DNA of 64,000 nucleotides from Bacteroidales bacterium. GTDB lineage: Bacteria; Bacteroidota; Bacteroidia; Bacteroidales; UBA932. Below the pieces are notes generated by a model. That model was not told the DNA's origin. It made no database searches and saw nothing but the letters and a program-made list of their open reading frames with translations. The translations under genes and the position numbers were made by a program. This document shows, piece after piece, positions 16,803 through 24,569 of the stretch; within the stretch, counting starts at the first letter, position 1, and the number at the start of each line of letters is the position of its first letter. The DNA is taken from contig JAFZWC010000082.1 in the NCBI GenBank assembly GCA_017617475.1, forward strand, positions 1 through 64,000. Direction: 5' to 3'.

Positions 16803-18181
16803 TATTTGCGGGCGTTCCAGGCCTCACGCGAAAACTCGCACTCGGCGAACATGGGGTCAATCACAATGTACGTGCTTTTGATCTTGCTCTCAAGGAAAGC
16901 ATCCACGGCAGCTATCTGTTTCTGCTGCTCCACAGACTCAAGAATCTGGGTGTAGTCGTTCTCGAACGTGGCCACATGAGCCGGGATAATCTTGTCTACC
17001 CGGATTATCTTGTAAACCAGGTTGCCCTGGCGGCCCTGCAGATAACCCTCGTTGTCCTGGGATTCCACGGGTTCGGAAATCTGGCCGGGTTCCAGGTCCT
17101 TGATGGCGGCATAATCGGCCGGCTTCAACTGGTCAATCTCAAAGTAAGACGAACCGGTGGAGGGATCGGCCATCTGACCTCCGTTGGTACGGGTGGCGGG
17201 GTCTTCCGAGTAGAAGCGGGCGGCCAGTTCGAAGGTCATCTCCTCCGACTCGATCTGGGTCTTGAGGCTGTCCAGGCGGGCGAAGGCCTTTTCCTGGTCC
17301 TCGGCCGTGTACTGGGGCTTGAGGAGGATGTGGCGGGCATTGAACATGTCGCCCTTCTTTTCAATAACCTCGATGATGTGGAAGCCGTCAGGGGTTTCCA
17401 CAATCTGGGAGATGGTTCCGGGCCTCAGGGCCATGGCGGCATCGGAGAAGACAGGCCAGAAGATGGACTTGGAGGCCATGCCCAGTTCCCCGCCGCGACG
17501 GGCGCTACCGGGATCTTCGGAATAGATGCGGGCCAGGGTGGAGAACTTTTCTCCGTTCATAATGCGCTCACGCAGGCTCAGGAGTTTTTCACGCACGGCC
17601 ACGGCGGCGGCAGCGCGGTCCGGATAGATGCAGATCTGGCTCAGCTGATACTTCATGGGAACCACGGGAAGGTCTTCCGGGTCCGTTTTCTCAATGAATT
17701 GCTGGACATCGTAGGGCGTGACTTCCGCAATCTTGCTGGCCACCTGGTAACGCTCCTGCTCGGTGAGGCTTTGCTCTTCCAGGGACTTCCTCCACTCCTG
17801 ACGGAGCTTGTACAGCGGCTTGCCGAAGTACTTTTCCATCTCTTCGTCGCCGCCCAGGGTGGTACGCATGTAGTCGATTCGCTGGGAGAGGTTGTTGTCT
17901 ACGGCATCCATGCTCACAGTGAGGGAGTCAATGCGGGCCTGCATGAGGAACAGCTTGCTCTCCATCATGGCCTCCAGGATTTCGCAGCGGAGGTCGCGGT
18001 CGCTGGAGCTGCCTCCGGCGCGCTGCTGCTGAACCTCTGCCTCCACGTCGGACAGGAGGATGGTTTCTCCTCCCAATACGGCTACGGTCTTATCCACCAC
18101 ACCCTTGTACTTCTGGGCGTTCAGGGGAAGGCAGGCCACCAGAAGCGCTGCCAGTACGATAATCTTATTTTTCATTTTCAT
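16802..18181 (-). CDS. surA: SurA-like periplasmic peptidyl-prolyl isomerase
   Basis: 459-residue exported chaperone/foldase. Signal peptide IIVLAALLVACLPLNAQ; SurA-type N-terminal chaperone region (VDKTVAVLGGETILLSDVEAE); two parvulin domains, the first around residues 170-270 (YSEDPGSARRGGELGMASK, PDGFHIIEVIEKK) and the second around 275-390 (ARHILLKPQ, YSEDPATRTNGGQMAD). Assists folding of outer-membrane proteins. Overlaps the upstream foldase gene by 17 bases and the OstA-like gene by one base. Confidence 0.9.
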   Translation of the reverse strand: MKMKNKIIVLAALLVACLPLNAQKYKGVVDKTVAVLGGETILLSDVEAEVQQQRAGGSSSDRDLRCEILEAMMESKLFLMQARIDSLTVSMDAVDNNLSQRIDYMRTTLGGDEEMEKYFGKPLYKLRQEWRKSLEEQSLTEQERYQVASKIAEVTPYDVQQFIEKTDPEDLPVVPMKYQLSQICIYPDRAAAAVAVREKLLSLRERIMNGEKFSTLARIYSEDPGSARRGGELGMASKSIFWPVFSDAAMALRPGTISQIVETPDGFHIIEVIEKKGDMFNARHILLKPQYTAEDQEKAFARLDSLKTQIESEEMTFELAARFYSEDPATRTNGGQMADPSTGSSYFEIDQLKPADYAAIKDLEPGQISEPVESQDNEGYLQGRQGNLVYKIIRVDKIIPAHVATFENDYTQILESVEQQKQIAAVDAFLESKIKSTYIVIDPMFAECEFSREAWNARK

Positions 18182-19067
18182 AGATTACAAACTTGTTGTT
18201 CTTGCGGGCGTCCTCCAGGAGGTTTTCCGTGAGGCCCTCTTCCAAATTGTGCTTGCGGGCGCTCAGAATAAGATCCCGGATGCGTTCCCCGCAGTATTCC
18301 AGCGGGGCGGTCTTGCCCTCGGCCACCTGTTCCACCACGTAAATCACATGCAGGTTTCCCGTTTCGTCGGGGATTTCCACAAAAGGATCCCGGCCGAAAT
18401 TGGGAGCCTTGAAACCGGCCAGCATGCTGCGGTAATCCACACCGGCTTCGCGGGCCACCACCAGGGCGTCCATCCACGTGTCGGAGGAGTCCACATACTT
18501 GATGGCCACGGATGCGGCCAGGCTGTCGGTCTCCATCACTTCCATGTCGTCGTCCGAGGACATCTTGGCCTTGAGAAGCTTGAGGCTTCTGGCATCGGCC
18601 GGAATAATCATGAAGCGGGACTTGAGGATGGGGCGCTCCAGACGGAACTTGTCCGGATTCTTGTCGTAGAAGCGGGCAACCTCCTCGTCGGTGACCAGGG
18701 TATCCAGGCGCTGCTGGATGTAGAGCTGCTCGTAGCGGTATTTGATCAGGCTTTTGCGATACTCTTCCAACTCTGAGCTTACATCTTTTTCCTGCTTGGA
18801 CAGCTGGGTTTCGGCCATGTCCATGAGCAGGAGGTCTTCGGCCCAGGTCAGGATGAACTGGCGGGCCAGGGCGGCGCTGTCTTCGGCCGATACGCCGGCG
18901 GGAATGTAGCTCTCCAGTTCGGAACGGTGCAGCCGGTGGTCGCCCACCTTGGCCACTACCTCTCCGCGGAAGAGCTCCGTGGCGGTTTCATGCAGATGCG
19001 AAACCGTCTTGCAGGAAACGGCGCCCAGAAGGACCAGAATAAATATGATGTGCTTGGTTTTAATCAT
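18165..19067 (-). CDS. Lipoprotein parvulin-like foldase (PpiC/SurA-N family)
   Basis: 300 residues with a lipoprotein signal (FILVLLGAVSC, Cys19 as the lipidated residue). The rest is helical with the SurA/PpiC N-terminal pattern (VAKVGDHRLHRSELESYIP) and a degenerate parvulin region near the end (VIYVVEQVAEGKTAPLEYC). It leads the operon PPIase-surA-OstA-galE-OPT-pepT, an order known in Bacteroidota, and presumably works with SurA in outer-membrane protein assembly. The TATCTTTG box lies only 4 nt before its ATG, so the mRNA is predicted to be leaderless. Confidence 0.8.
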   Translation of the reverse strand: MIKTKHIIFILVLLGAVSCKTVSHLHETATELFRGEVVAKVGDHRLHRSELESYIPAGVSAEDSAALARQFILTWAEDLLLMDMAETQLSKQEKDVSSELEEYRKSLIKYRYEQLYIQQRLDTLVTDEEVARFYDKNPDKFRLERPILKSRFMIIPADARSLKLLKAKMSSDDDMEVMETDSLAASVAIKYVDSSDTWMDALVVAREAGVDYRSMLAGFKAPNFGRDPFVEIPDETGNLHVIYVVEQVAEGKTAPLEYCGERIRDLILSARKHNLEEGLTENLLEDARKNNKFVIYENEK

Positions 19068-19071
19068 CCTA

Positions 19072-19079
19072 CAAAGATA
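19072..19079 (-). promoter_or_regulatory. -7 box TATCTTTG, foldase/OstA operon (leaderless spacing)
   Basis: TATCTTTG then TAGG then ATG: only 4 nt between box and start codon. Confidence 0.65.
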
Positions 19080-19090
19080 CGAATTTTTCT

Positions 19091-20560
19091 CTATTCCATG
19101 AGCTTGCGGACCATTCGCATGAGTACGGAACGCACCTGGGAAGTGGTGGCCAGGGAACTGTTGGTAAGGATAGAGAAGGTAATGGCAGGCTTGCCGTTTT
19201 CGTCCAGGATGTAGCCGGAATAACAGAGGGTTCCGGAAAGCGAACCGCTCTTCATCCTCACGCGCTCGGAGCCCGGGAAACGGATGCTGGAGAGCGTGCC
19301 TTCACCCGGTTTGGGAAGCGAAGCCAGGAAGGAATCGAAAGCCGGACTCTTCTGAATGGCTTCCAGGTAGCTCACCATCCACTCGGGGGTGACCCAGTTC
19401 TTGGCCGACAGACCGCTTCCGTCGGCCAGGTTAATCTGGTCCAGATTGAGGCCCAGGTCCCTGAGCACTACGCTCTCGGCCACCAGGCAGCTGTCATATT
19501 CGGCAACGCCCGTGGCTCTTTCCCCCATGTAACGGAGCATGCTCTCGGCATAGAAATTATCGCTTCTTTCGTTGGTGATGCGGGCAATATCGGCCAGGCG
19601 GGGGCTTTCCGTAAAGCCGATTTCCTTGGGCTTGGCTGCCTTTTCCGCCTCGGTGAAATCGGGGCCCTGGATTTTTCCGGCACGGTTCACATGGGCATAG
19701 CCGCCCGTAACCTCCCATCCGGTAGCCTGCAGGTTTTTCCAGAAGTAATAGGCGCAGGTAAGAGCGCCGAACTTGTTGGAGGTGCTTTCAATCTTGGGCT
19801 GGCGGTCAATGCCGAAGACGCCGTTCATCTGGGCATAGGGTGCCAGGTCGGTGGTATACAGATAAAGACTGTTGCCGCTGCCGGCAGGACCGGTAACCCC
19901 GAAATTGGTCACATGAAGCCAGGGCGTTTCGGGGTAAATCTGGTTGAGGCTGATGAGCTGGCCCTCCTGCGTGGCGGCCACCTGCATGTCGATGGTGTTC
20001 TCGTAGAAGCAGAGGGCGTTGCCGCCGGTTCCATAGTACGTTCCCATGTCGTCATACTCCCAGGACGGGTGCTCCAGGAGGCCTTCCATGGAAGAGCCGT
20101 CGCCAATGATGCGGCCGTGGATGCGCTGGATGCCCTTTTCCCTGAGCAGGGTCTTCCATTTCCAGAAGAGGGCGTCGGCCTTAAGGGCGATGGTGGTATC
20201 CTGCGTGCCGATGGTGGGGTCTCCCCCGCCTATGATATAGAGGTCTCCGTCCAGGGTGCCGTCGGCCTTGATCTCTCCGGTATAACCCAACCCGGTGCGG
20301 AAACGGAAATCCGGGCCCAGGGCGTGCAGGGCTATGCCGGTGGTGATGAGCTTGCGGTTGGAGGCCGGCATCAGGCGGGTGCCGGCGTTATGGCTGGCCA
20401 GCACTTTGCCGGAAGCATCCTTTGCATAAATGCCCCAGGTGGAACCCTTGAGGGGCTCCTGGCTGATTTGGGAATTGATGTATTGCTGTGCCGATGTCTG
20501 GGCCGTCAGGGCCATGGAAGAGAGCACAAGGCCCAGAAGTATACTTGCGAAACGTTTCAT
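19091..20560 (-). CDS. dacB: D-alanyl-D-alanine carboxypeptidase/endopeptidase (PBP4, class C)
   Basis: Periplasmic peptidoglycan hydrolase of 489 residues. Signal peptide ASILLGLVLSSMALTAQ. Catalytic motifs: SNRK (the S-x-x-K, in PASNRKLITTG, residues 67-70), the S-x-N equivalent in LADGSGLSAKN and the K-S-G triad in RMKSGSLSGTLCYSGY. Domain insertions of PBP4 type follow the first motif. Monocistronic, with a TACTTTTG box 5 nt before the ATG. Divergent from the YkvA-CapA pair. Confidence 0.92.
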   Translation of the reverse strand: MKRFASILLGLVLSSMALTAQTSAQQYINSQISQEPLKGSTWGIYAKDASGKVLASHNAGTRLMPASNRKLITTGIALHALGPDFRFRTGLGYTGEIKADGTLDGDLYIIGGGDPTIGTQDTTIALKADALFWKWKTLLREKGIQRIHGRIIGDGSSMEGLLEHPSWEYDDMGTYYGTGGNALCFYENTIDMQVAATQEGQLISLNQIYPETPWLHVTNFGVTGPAGSGNSLYLYTTDLAPYAQMNGVFGIDRQPKIESTSNKFGALTCAYYFWKNLQATGWEVTGGYAHVNRAGKIQGPDFTEAEKAAKPKEIGFTESPRLADIARITNERSDNFYAESMLRYMGERATGVAEYDSCLVAESVVLRDLGLNLDQINLADGSGLSAKNWVTPEWMVSYLEAIQKSPAFDSFLASLPKPGEGTLSSIRFPGSERVRMKSGSLSGTLCYSGYILDENGKPAITFSILTNSSLATTSQVRSVLMRMVRKLME

Positions 20561-20565
20561 ATAAA

Positions 20566-20573
20566 CAAAAGTA
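20566..20573 (-). promoter_or_regulatory. -7 box TACTTTTG, dacB (leaderless spacing)
   Basis: TACTTTTG, 5 nt, ATG of dacB. Divergent with the box at 20616. Confidence 0.6.
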
Positions 20574-20615
20574 ACGCTTTTTCCGCATAAATAATGCCAT
20601 AATGGGGAATTTCAT

Positions 20616-20623
20616 TAACTTTG
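20616..20623 (+). promoter_or_regulatory. -7 box TAACTTTG, ykvA-capA (leaderless spacing)
   Basis: TAACTTTG, 5 nt, ATG at 20629. Confidence 0.6.
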
Positions 20624-20628
20624 TGGGC

Positions 20629-21024
20629 ATGGAGAACAGTAATTTAACCCCGGAAGAATTAACCAAGTACCAGAGCCATTACTCGGAGAGTGATTTCTGG
20701 CTTAAGCTGGGCACGCTGGCCAAGAAAGCCGGCGTTAAGTTAACTTACTATGCCCTAACGCTTTACTATACGCTTACGGACCCCGGCACCCCCACCAAAT
20801 ACAAGGCGGTGATTGCCGGTGCCCTGGGGTATATGATCCTGCCTCTGGACCTGGTTCCGGACTTCCTTCCCTTCGCCGGCCTGGCCGACGACTGGGCCGC
20901 CCTGCTGGCCGCCGTTGCCTATGTGGCCAGCGCCATCACTCCGGCCATCAAGACCCGCGCCCGGGAGAAGACGGAAGAGTGGTTCGGCCCCATTGTGGAT
21001 TCCCAACTGGGCGACCTCCTATGA
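20629..21024 (+). CDS. YkvA family (DUF1232) membrane protein
   Basis: 131 residues from the ATG at 20629. Two hydrophobic segments (VIAGALGYMILPLDLVPDFL and DWAALLAAVAYVASAI) around the DUF1232 hallmark YMILPLDLVPDFLPFAGLADD. Function of the family is unknown. The ATG at 20602 was rejected because it precedes the -7 box. Its stop overlaps the start of the CapA gene (ATGA), so the two are translationally coupled. Confidence 0.85.
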   Translation: MENSNLTPEELTKYQSHYSESDFWLKLGTLAKKAGVKLTYYALTLYYTLTDPGTPTKYKAVIAGALGYMILPLDLVPDFLPFAGLADDWAALLAAVAYVASAITPAIKTRAREKTEEWFGPIVDSQLGDLL

Positions 21025-22082
21025 GGCGTCTGCTTACGCTATTGCTTCTACTGATTCCACTGCAGGGCTTCTCGCAGTGGGTTCGTTTTCCCGTGGAATA
21101 CTGGACCGTGGAGCCCAAGGCCGACACCCTTACCTTTTACATGGTGGGAGACGTGCTGGCGCACGGCCGCGTGGTCCAAAGCGCCTCAGAATACGGCTAT
21201 ACGGACTTCTTCAAACACGTGGAGGAAAACATCCGGAGGGCCGACGTGGCCGTGTGCAACATGGAGTTCCCGCTGGCCGGCAAGCCTTACACCGGCTATC
21301 CCGTCTTCTCCGGCCCCGAATCCTTTGCCGAGTATCTGTCCGACGTGGGCTTCGACGTTTTCCTCACTGCCAATAACCATGTCCTGGACAAGGGCTTTGA
21401 GGGGCTCTCCCGCACCATCGGCCAACTGGAAGACCGGGGTATCCTGTACACCGGCGTGGCCGCATCGGCCAAGGCCGATACCCTCCTGAACCCGCTGATC
21501 CTGTCGGTGAAGGGCGTACGGGTGGCCCTGGTGAACTTCACTTACGGCACCAATTCGGGCTCCGCCACCCATTGGCCCAAGGTGCACCGGATGAGCCGCG
21601 AGGCCCTGGCCCCCGTCATGGCCCGCGCCCGCGCCAAGGCCGATATCATCCTCGTTTTCCCCCACTGGGGTGTAGAATACGAACCCCTGCACAGCGCCTC
21701 TCAGGAGAGCATGGCCCGCTGGCTGATCTCTCAGGGGGCCAATGTCATCATCGGCTCTCACCCGCACGTGGTGCAGGATATGCAGTGGATAGACGGCGTG
21801 CCCGTGTATTACTCCCTGGGCAACGCCCTCTCCAACCAGAACGACTTTATTGCGCGCCTGGAGGCCGCCCTCACGCTGCGCTACGTACTCCGCTTCGGCG
21901 AGAATCCCGAGATGCTCCCGCCCCGCATGGACCTTCTCTGGTGCACCAAGCCCGGCATGATTGAAGATTCCTACGCCGCCGTCCCCGTTGATTTCCCCAA
22001 ATCGGCCTGGCGCGACCCCCACGACCACGAAATCATGACCGCAACCCTGGAGGAATACAACAAAAAAACCGCCGCTGAGTAG
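21021..22082 (+). CDS. CapA family protein (poly-gamma-glutamate synthesis-type metallophosphatase fold)
   Basis: 353 residues from ATG 21021. N-terminal signal peptide LLTLLLLLIPLQGFSQ, so exported. CapA domain motifs of the calcineurin-like fold: FYMVGDVLAHGRVV, VCNMEFPLAG, FLTANNHVLDKGFEGLSRTI, FPHWGVEYE and IIGSHPHVVQDMQW. The CapA family is named from capsule polyglutamate synthesis, but many members lack the capBC partners, as here, and their substrate is unknown. The start was chosen over a further upstream in-frame ATG because it overlaps the YkvA stop and gives a clean signal peptide. Confidence 0.88.
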   Translation: MRRLLTLLLLLIPLQGFSQWVRFPVEYWTVEPKADTLTFYMVGDVLAHGRVVQSASEYGYTDFFKHVEENIRRADVAVCNMEFPLAGKPYTGYPVFSGPESFAEYLSDVGFDVFLTANNHVLDKGFEGLSRTIGQLEDRGILYTGVAASAKADTLLNPLILSVKGVRVALVNFTYGTNSGSATHWPKVHRMSREALAPVMARARAKADIILVFPHWGVEYEPLHSASQESMARWLISQGANVIIGSHPHVVQDMQWIDGVPVYYSLGNALSNQNDFIARLEAALTLRYVLRFGENPEMLPPRMDLLWCTKPGMIEDSYAAVPVDFPKSAWRDPHDHEIMTATLEEYNKKTAAE

Positions 22083-22151
22083 CGTCGGGTATATAGCGAG
22101 TTTCAAAGATGGCCTTCGTACCGGGCCAAATCTGTATGTTGTTTTTTAGGG

Positions 22152-22225
22152 TAGCGGGAGTGGGTCACGATCCCACGACCTCCGGATTATGAATCCGACG
22201 CTCTAACCAGCTGAGCTACCCCGCC
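22152..22225 (-). tRNA. tRNA-Met (anticodon CAU)
   Basis: Cloverleaf on the minus strand: acceptor GGCGGGG pairs with TCCCGCT, D-arm GCTC/GAGC, anticodon stem closing loop TTCATAA (CAU), T-arm GTGGG/CCCAC. The unusual T-loop ATCGTGA lacks the canonical TTC start. It is downstream of tRNA-Gln on the same strand. By its acceptor pairing it is an elongator-type or tRNA-Ile2-type candidate; the initiator mismatch is not evident. Confidence 0.85.
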
Positions 22226-22355
22226 GTAAATACAGGGGGCGCTGCCCCCTCATACACCCCTGCGGCCTTTTCTCCCTCTATGATTTTTTCAAGAAAAAAT
22301 CCCGGGTACGGCCGGGCGCCTGCTGGCGCCTGTTAGCCTATCGCCGCAAGGCTTG
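22226..22355 (-). other. Spacer between the two tRNA genes with two strong hairpins
   Basis: Contains GGGGGC-GCT-GCCCCC (22235-22249) and the palindrome GATTTTTTC-AA-GAAAAAATC (22282-22301). These could fold in the polycistronic pre-tRNA and guide processing. No ORF or further tRNA is visible. Confidence 0.5.
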
Positions 22356-22426
22356 TTGAGATAGAAGGACTCGAACCCTCACTGACAGAGCCAGAATCTG
22401 TAGTGCTACCATTACACCATATCTCA
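22356..22426 (-). tRNA. tRNA-Gln (anticodon CUG)
   Basis: Minus strand cloverleaf: acceptor TGAGATA/TATCTCA, discriminator A, D-arm with TGTAATGGTAGCA, anticodon stem ACAGA/TCTGT around loop TTCTGGC (CUG), T-arm with GGTTCGAGTCC. First gene of a two-tRNA unit with its own promoter at 22449. Confidence 0.93.
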
Positions 22427-22448
22427 ATGAGTCCCGAAAACGGGACTG

Positions 22449-22456
22449 CAAATGTA
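22449..22456 (-). promoter_or_regulatory. -7 box TACATTTG, tRNA-Gln/Met promoter, followed by a 5' hairpin
   Basis: TACATTTG on the minus strand then CAGTCCCG-TTTT-CGGGACT (hairpin 22430-22447), then the tRNA after 3 nt. The 15-base string TTTGCAGTCCCGTTT is identical at the 23S promoter. Confidence 0.6.
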
Positions 22457-22503
22457 CGACTTTTTTCTGAATCCGCAAGTACTAATTGCAAAAACTTGCA
22501 AAA

Positions 22504-24462
22504 TTACTCCATAAAGACATATCCGTTTTCGCGCGTCACTATGCTTTCGCCGTACGGACCCAGCTTGCGGCGGATGCGGGTAACGGCAGCATCTACCGTG
22601 CGCGAGGTGGCCGTGGGGTCATCGGCCCACAGGGCCTGGACAAAGTCCCGGCGAACCCATTCCTTGTTGGGGTTCTCCATAAAGAGGCGCAGCATCTCGA
22701 ATTCAGTCTTGGTGAAGGGAATGGTTTCGCCGTCCACCATCACGCGCTTGCTGTCGGTATCCAGCTGGACGCCTTTGAAACGAATGCTGTTGCGAACCGC
22801 GCCCAGGCGGGCCTCCACTACATTGATAATATAGTCTCCGGTCTTTTCGAACTCGGAAATGAGGTCCATGTACACCGTTCCGTTATCGTAATCGTAGATA
22901 TGGTTGTCCAGATCCACGATGTTCTGCTTCTTGAGCTGATTGCGCAAGCCGTTGATCTTGAGTTCGAGGTCTTCGGACACGGACATGTCGTTCTCCTCGC
23001 GGGGGCCTTTCAGGACCACGTTCATACGGGCAATGGCGGCCTCCACCAGAGAATACATTTGGATGACGCTGTTCTCCTGGCCTTCGGTGAACACCACTTT
23101 GTTCTCCCGCTTGCGGGCCAGGATACGGGCCAGGTTGTAGCAGCTGTCGCCAACAGATTCCAGCTCGCCAATCTGACGAAGCATGGCGCGGAGTTTTTCC
23201 TTGGTGTCATCAGATAGATGGGCTTCTCCCACCTGTCCCAGATACAGGCCGATCTCCTTCTCCATGCGGTCGCTCAGGTCTTCGTTCTTCTCGATGCGGT
23301 CGAACAGCTTCTTGAACTCGTCCTCCTCCTTGGCCTGCGAGAGGTCTTTCACCAGGCCGAAGGTGAGCTGCATCTTTTCACCGAACACGTCAATCTCTTT
23401 CTGCGCCTGCAGGATGGAGATTTCCGGCGTCTTCATGATACCGGACTTAATATACTGCAAACGGAACTCGTCCTCTTCTTCTGCCTTGCGGGGCTGGATA
23501 ATGAAGCACACAAACTTCTCAATCTGGGGAATGAACCAGATTAAGACAGCCGTATTGATTACATTGAAGAAAGTATGGAAGGTTGCCAGCGCAAAGGACA
23601 GCTGGGTGGGGCTTTGCTCTGCCGCCGTAGGATCCAGGCCCACTACGCCGCAGACCATACGCACAAAGGGGAAGAAAAAGATGAGCACCCAGATTACGCC
23701 GAACACATTGAACAGCAAGTGGGCCATGGCCGTACGCCGCGCCTGTGTATTGGCGCTCATGGCCGCCAGGTTGGCGGTAACCGTGGTGCCTATGTTCTCA
23801 CCCATCACCAGCGCAATACCTTGATATATGGTGATGGCTCCGGTAGAGCACAGTACCATGGTGATGGCCATGAGGGCTGCCGAACTCTGGACCATAGCCG
23901 TGAGGATGGTACCTATGAGCAGGAACAGCAGGATGGTTACGTAATTGGTCTTGAAGCTGGCGAAGAAGGCGACAACGGCAGGCTTGCTGGCCAGATCCAT
24001 ATCCGTGCCTGCCTGTTTGAGCATTCCCAGGGCGAAGAGCAGGAAGGACAGGCCGAAGAGGAAGTCTCCTATATAGCGGTGACGCCCGGTCTGGATGAGG
24101 ATGATACCTATCAGGAAGGCCGGCCATACCAGCATGGTTACGTTGAAGGAAAAACCGGCCGACATGATCCAGGCGCTCATGGTGGTGCCGATATTGGCGC
24201 CCATGATAATGGATATGGCCTGTGCTAACGTCAACAGGGCGGCATTGACGAAGGAAACCGTCATGACCGTGGTAGCGGCAGAAGACTGGACGGCCACCGT
24301 AACCAAAGCGCCGGTGGCGACTCCGGTAAAGCGGTTGGTGGTCATGGCGCCCAAAAGGTGACGCAACTGCGGGCCCGCCATTTTCTGCAGGGCCTCGCTC
24401 ATTACCTTCATGCCGTATATCAGGAGGGCGATGGAGCCCAGGAGTTTCAGGACGATTAGCAT
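22504..24462 (-). CDS. Na/Pi cotransporter - PhoU - OmpR-type winged-helix fusion
   Basis: 652 residues from ATG 24462. Residues 1-330 are a NaPi-II-type sodium/phosphate cotransporter: two inverted repeats each with the hallmark QSSA (VQSSAATTVMTVSFVNAALL; MVQSSAALMAITMVLC) and a G-x-NIGTT motif, with about eight hydrophobic helices. Residues about 343-556 are a PhoU-type helical domain (ELESVGDSCYNLARILAR, FEKTGDYIINVVEARLG). Residues about 558-652 are a Trans_reg_C winged helix (TKTEFEMLRLFMENP, SRTVDAAVTRIRRKLG, IVTRENGYVFME), normally fused to receiver domains. The PhoU tail is common in bacterial NaPi proteins; the DNA-binding domain is not. The start was chosen 19 nt after a TATCTTTG box. 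It could be a membrane-bound phosphate-responsive transcription factor. Confidence 0.85.
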   Translation of the reverse strand: MLIVLKLLGSIALLIYGMKVMSEALQKMAGPQLRHLLGAMTTNRFTGVATGALVTVAVQSSAATTVMTVSFVNAALLTLAQAISIIMGANIGTTMSAWIMSAGFSFNVTMLVWPAFLIGIILIQTGRHRYIGDFLFGLSFLLFALGMLKQAGTDMDLASKPAVVAFFASFKTNYVTILLFLLIGTILTAMVQSSAALMAITMVLCSTGAITIYQGIALVMGENIGTTVTANLAAMSANTQARRTAMAHLLFNVFGVIWVLIFFFPFVRMVCGVVGLDPTAAEQSPTQLSFALATFHTFFNVINTAVLIWFIPQIEKFVCFIIQPRKAEEEDEFRLQYIKSGIMKTPEISILQAQKEIDVFGEKMQLTFGLVKDLSQAKEEDEFKKLFDRIEKNEDLSDRMEKEIGLYLGQVGEAHLSDDTKEKLRAMLRQIGELESVGDSCYNLARILARKRENKVVFTEGQENSVIQMYSLVEAAIARMNVVLKGPREENDMSVSEDLELKINGLRNQLKKQNIVDLDNHIYDYDNGTVYMDLISEFEKTGDYIINVVEARLGAVRNSIRFKGVQLDTDSKRVMVDGETIPFTKTEFEMLRLFMENPNKEWVRRDFVQALWADDPTATSRTVDAAVTRIRRKLGPYGESIVTRENGYVFME

Positions 24463-24481
24463 AAGCGATTTTTTACCAATA

Positions 24482-24489
24482 CAAAGATA
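24482..24489 (-). promoter_or_regulatory. -7 box TATCTTTG, Na/Pi-PhoU-wHTH gene
   Basis: TATCTTTG, 19 nt, ATG 24462. An inverted repeat GCCAA-N9-TTGGC (24500-24518) lies just upstream, over the expected -33 region, and is a candidate operator. Confidence 0.55.
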
Positions 24490-24499
24490 AAAAAATCTT

Positions 24500-24518
24500 G
24501 CCAAAAGTAAAAATTGGC
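24500..24518. promoter_or_regulatory. Inverted repeat GCCAA-N9-TTGGC in the divergent intergenic region
   Basis: Arms of 5 bp, centre at 24509, between the transporter-regulator gene and the Cthe_2159-VTC operon. Short arms, so it could be chance; its location over the transporter promoter makes it worth testing. Confidence 0.3.
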
Positions 24519-24569
24519 CCCGTTTTTGTCTTAAGGGGGAAACGACGTGTATTATTAACCTTAATGACC

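Noticed and set aside
14187..16955. 922-codon open frame antisense to the OstA-like gene
   Set aside because: Product is Leu/Gly/His-rich without domains; the sense strand has a signal peptide, OstA strands and operon overlaps. High-GC codon bias opens antisense frames here.
22235..22301. Strong hairpins considered as an intrinsic terminator of tRNA-Gln
   Set aside because: Neither is followed by a T-run on the minus strand and a second tRNA follows in the same direction; more likely processing structures.
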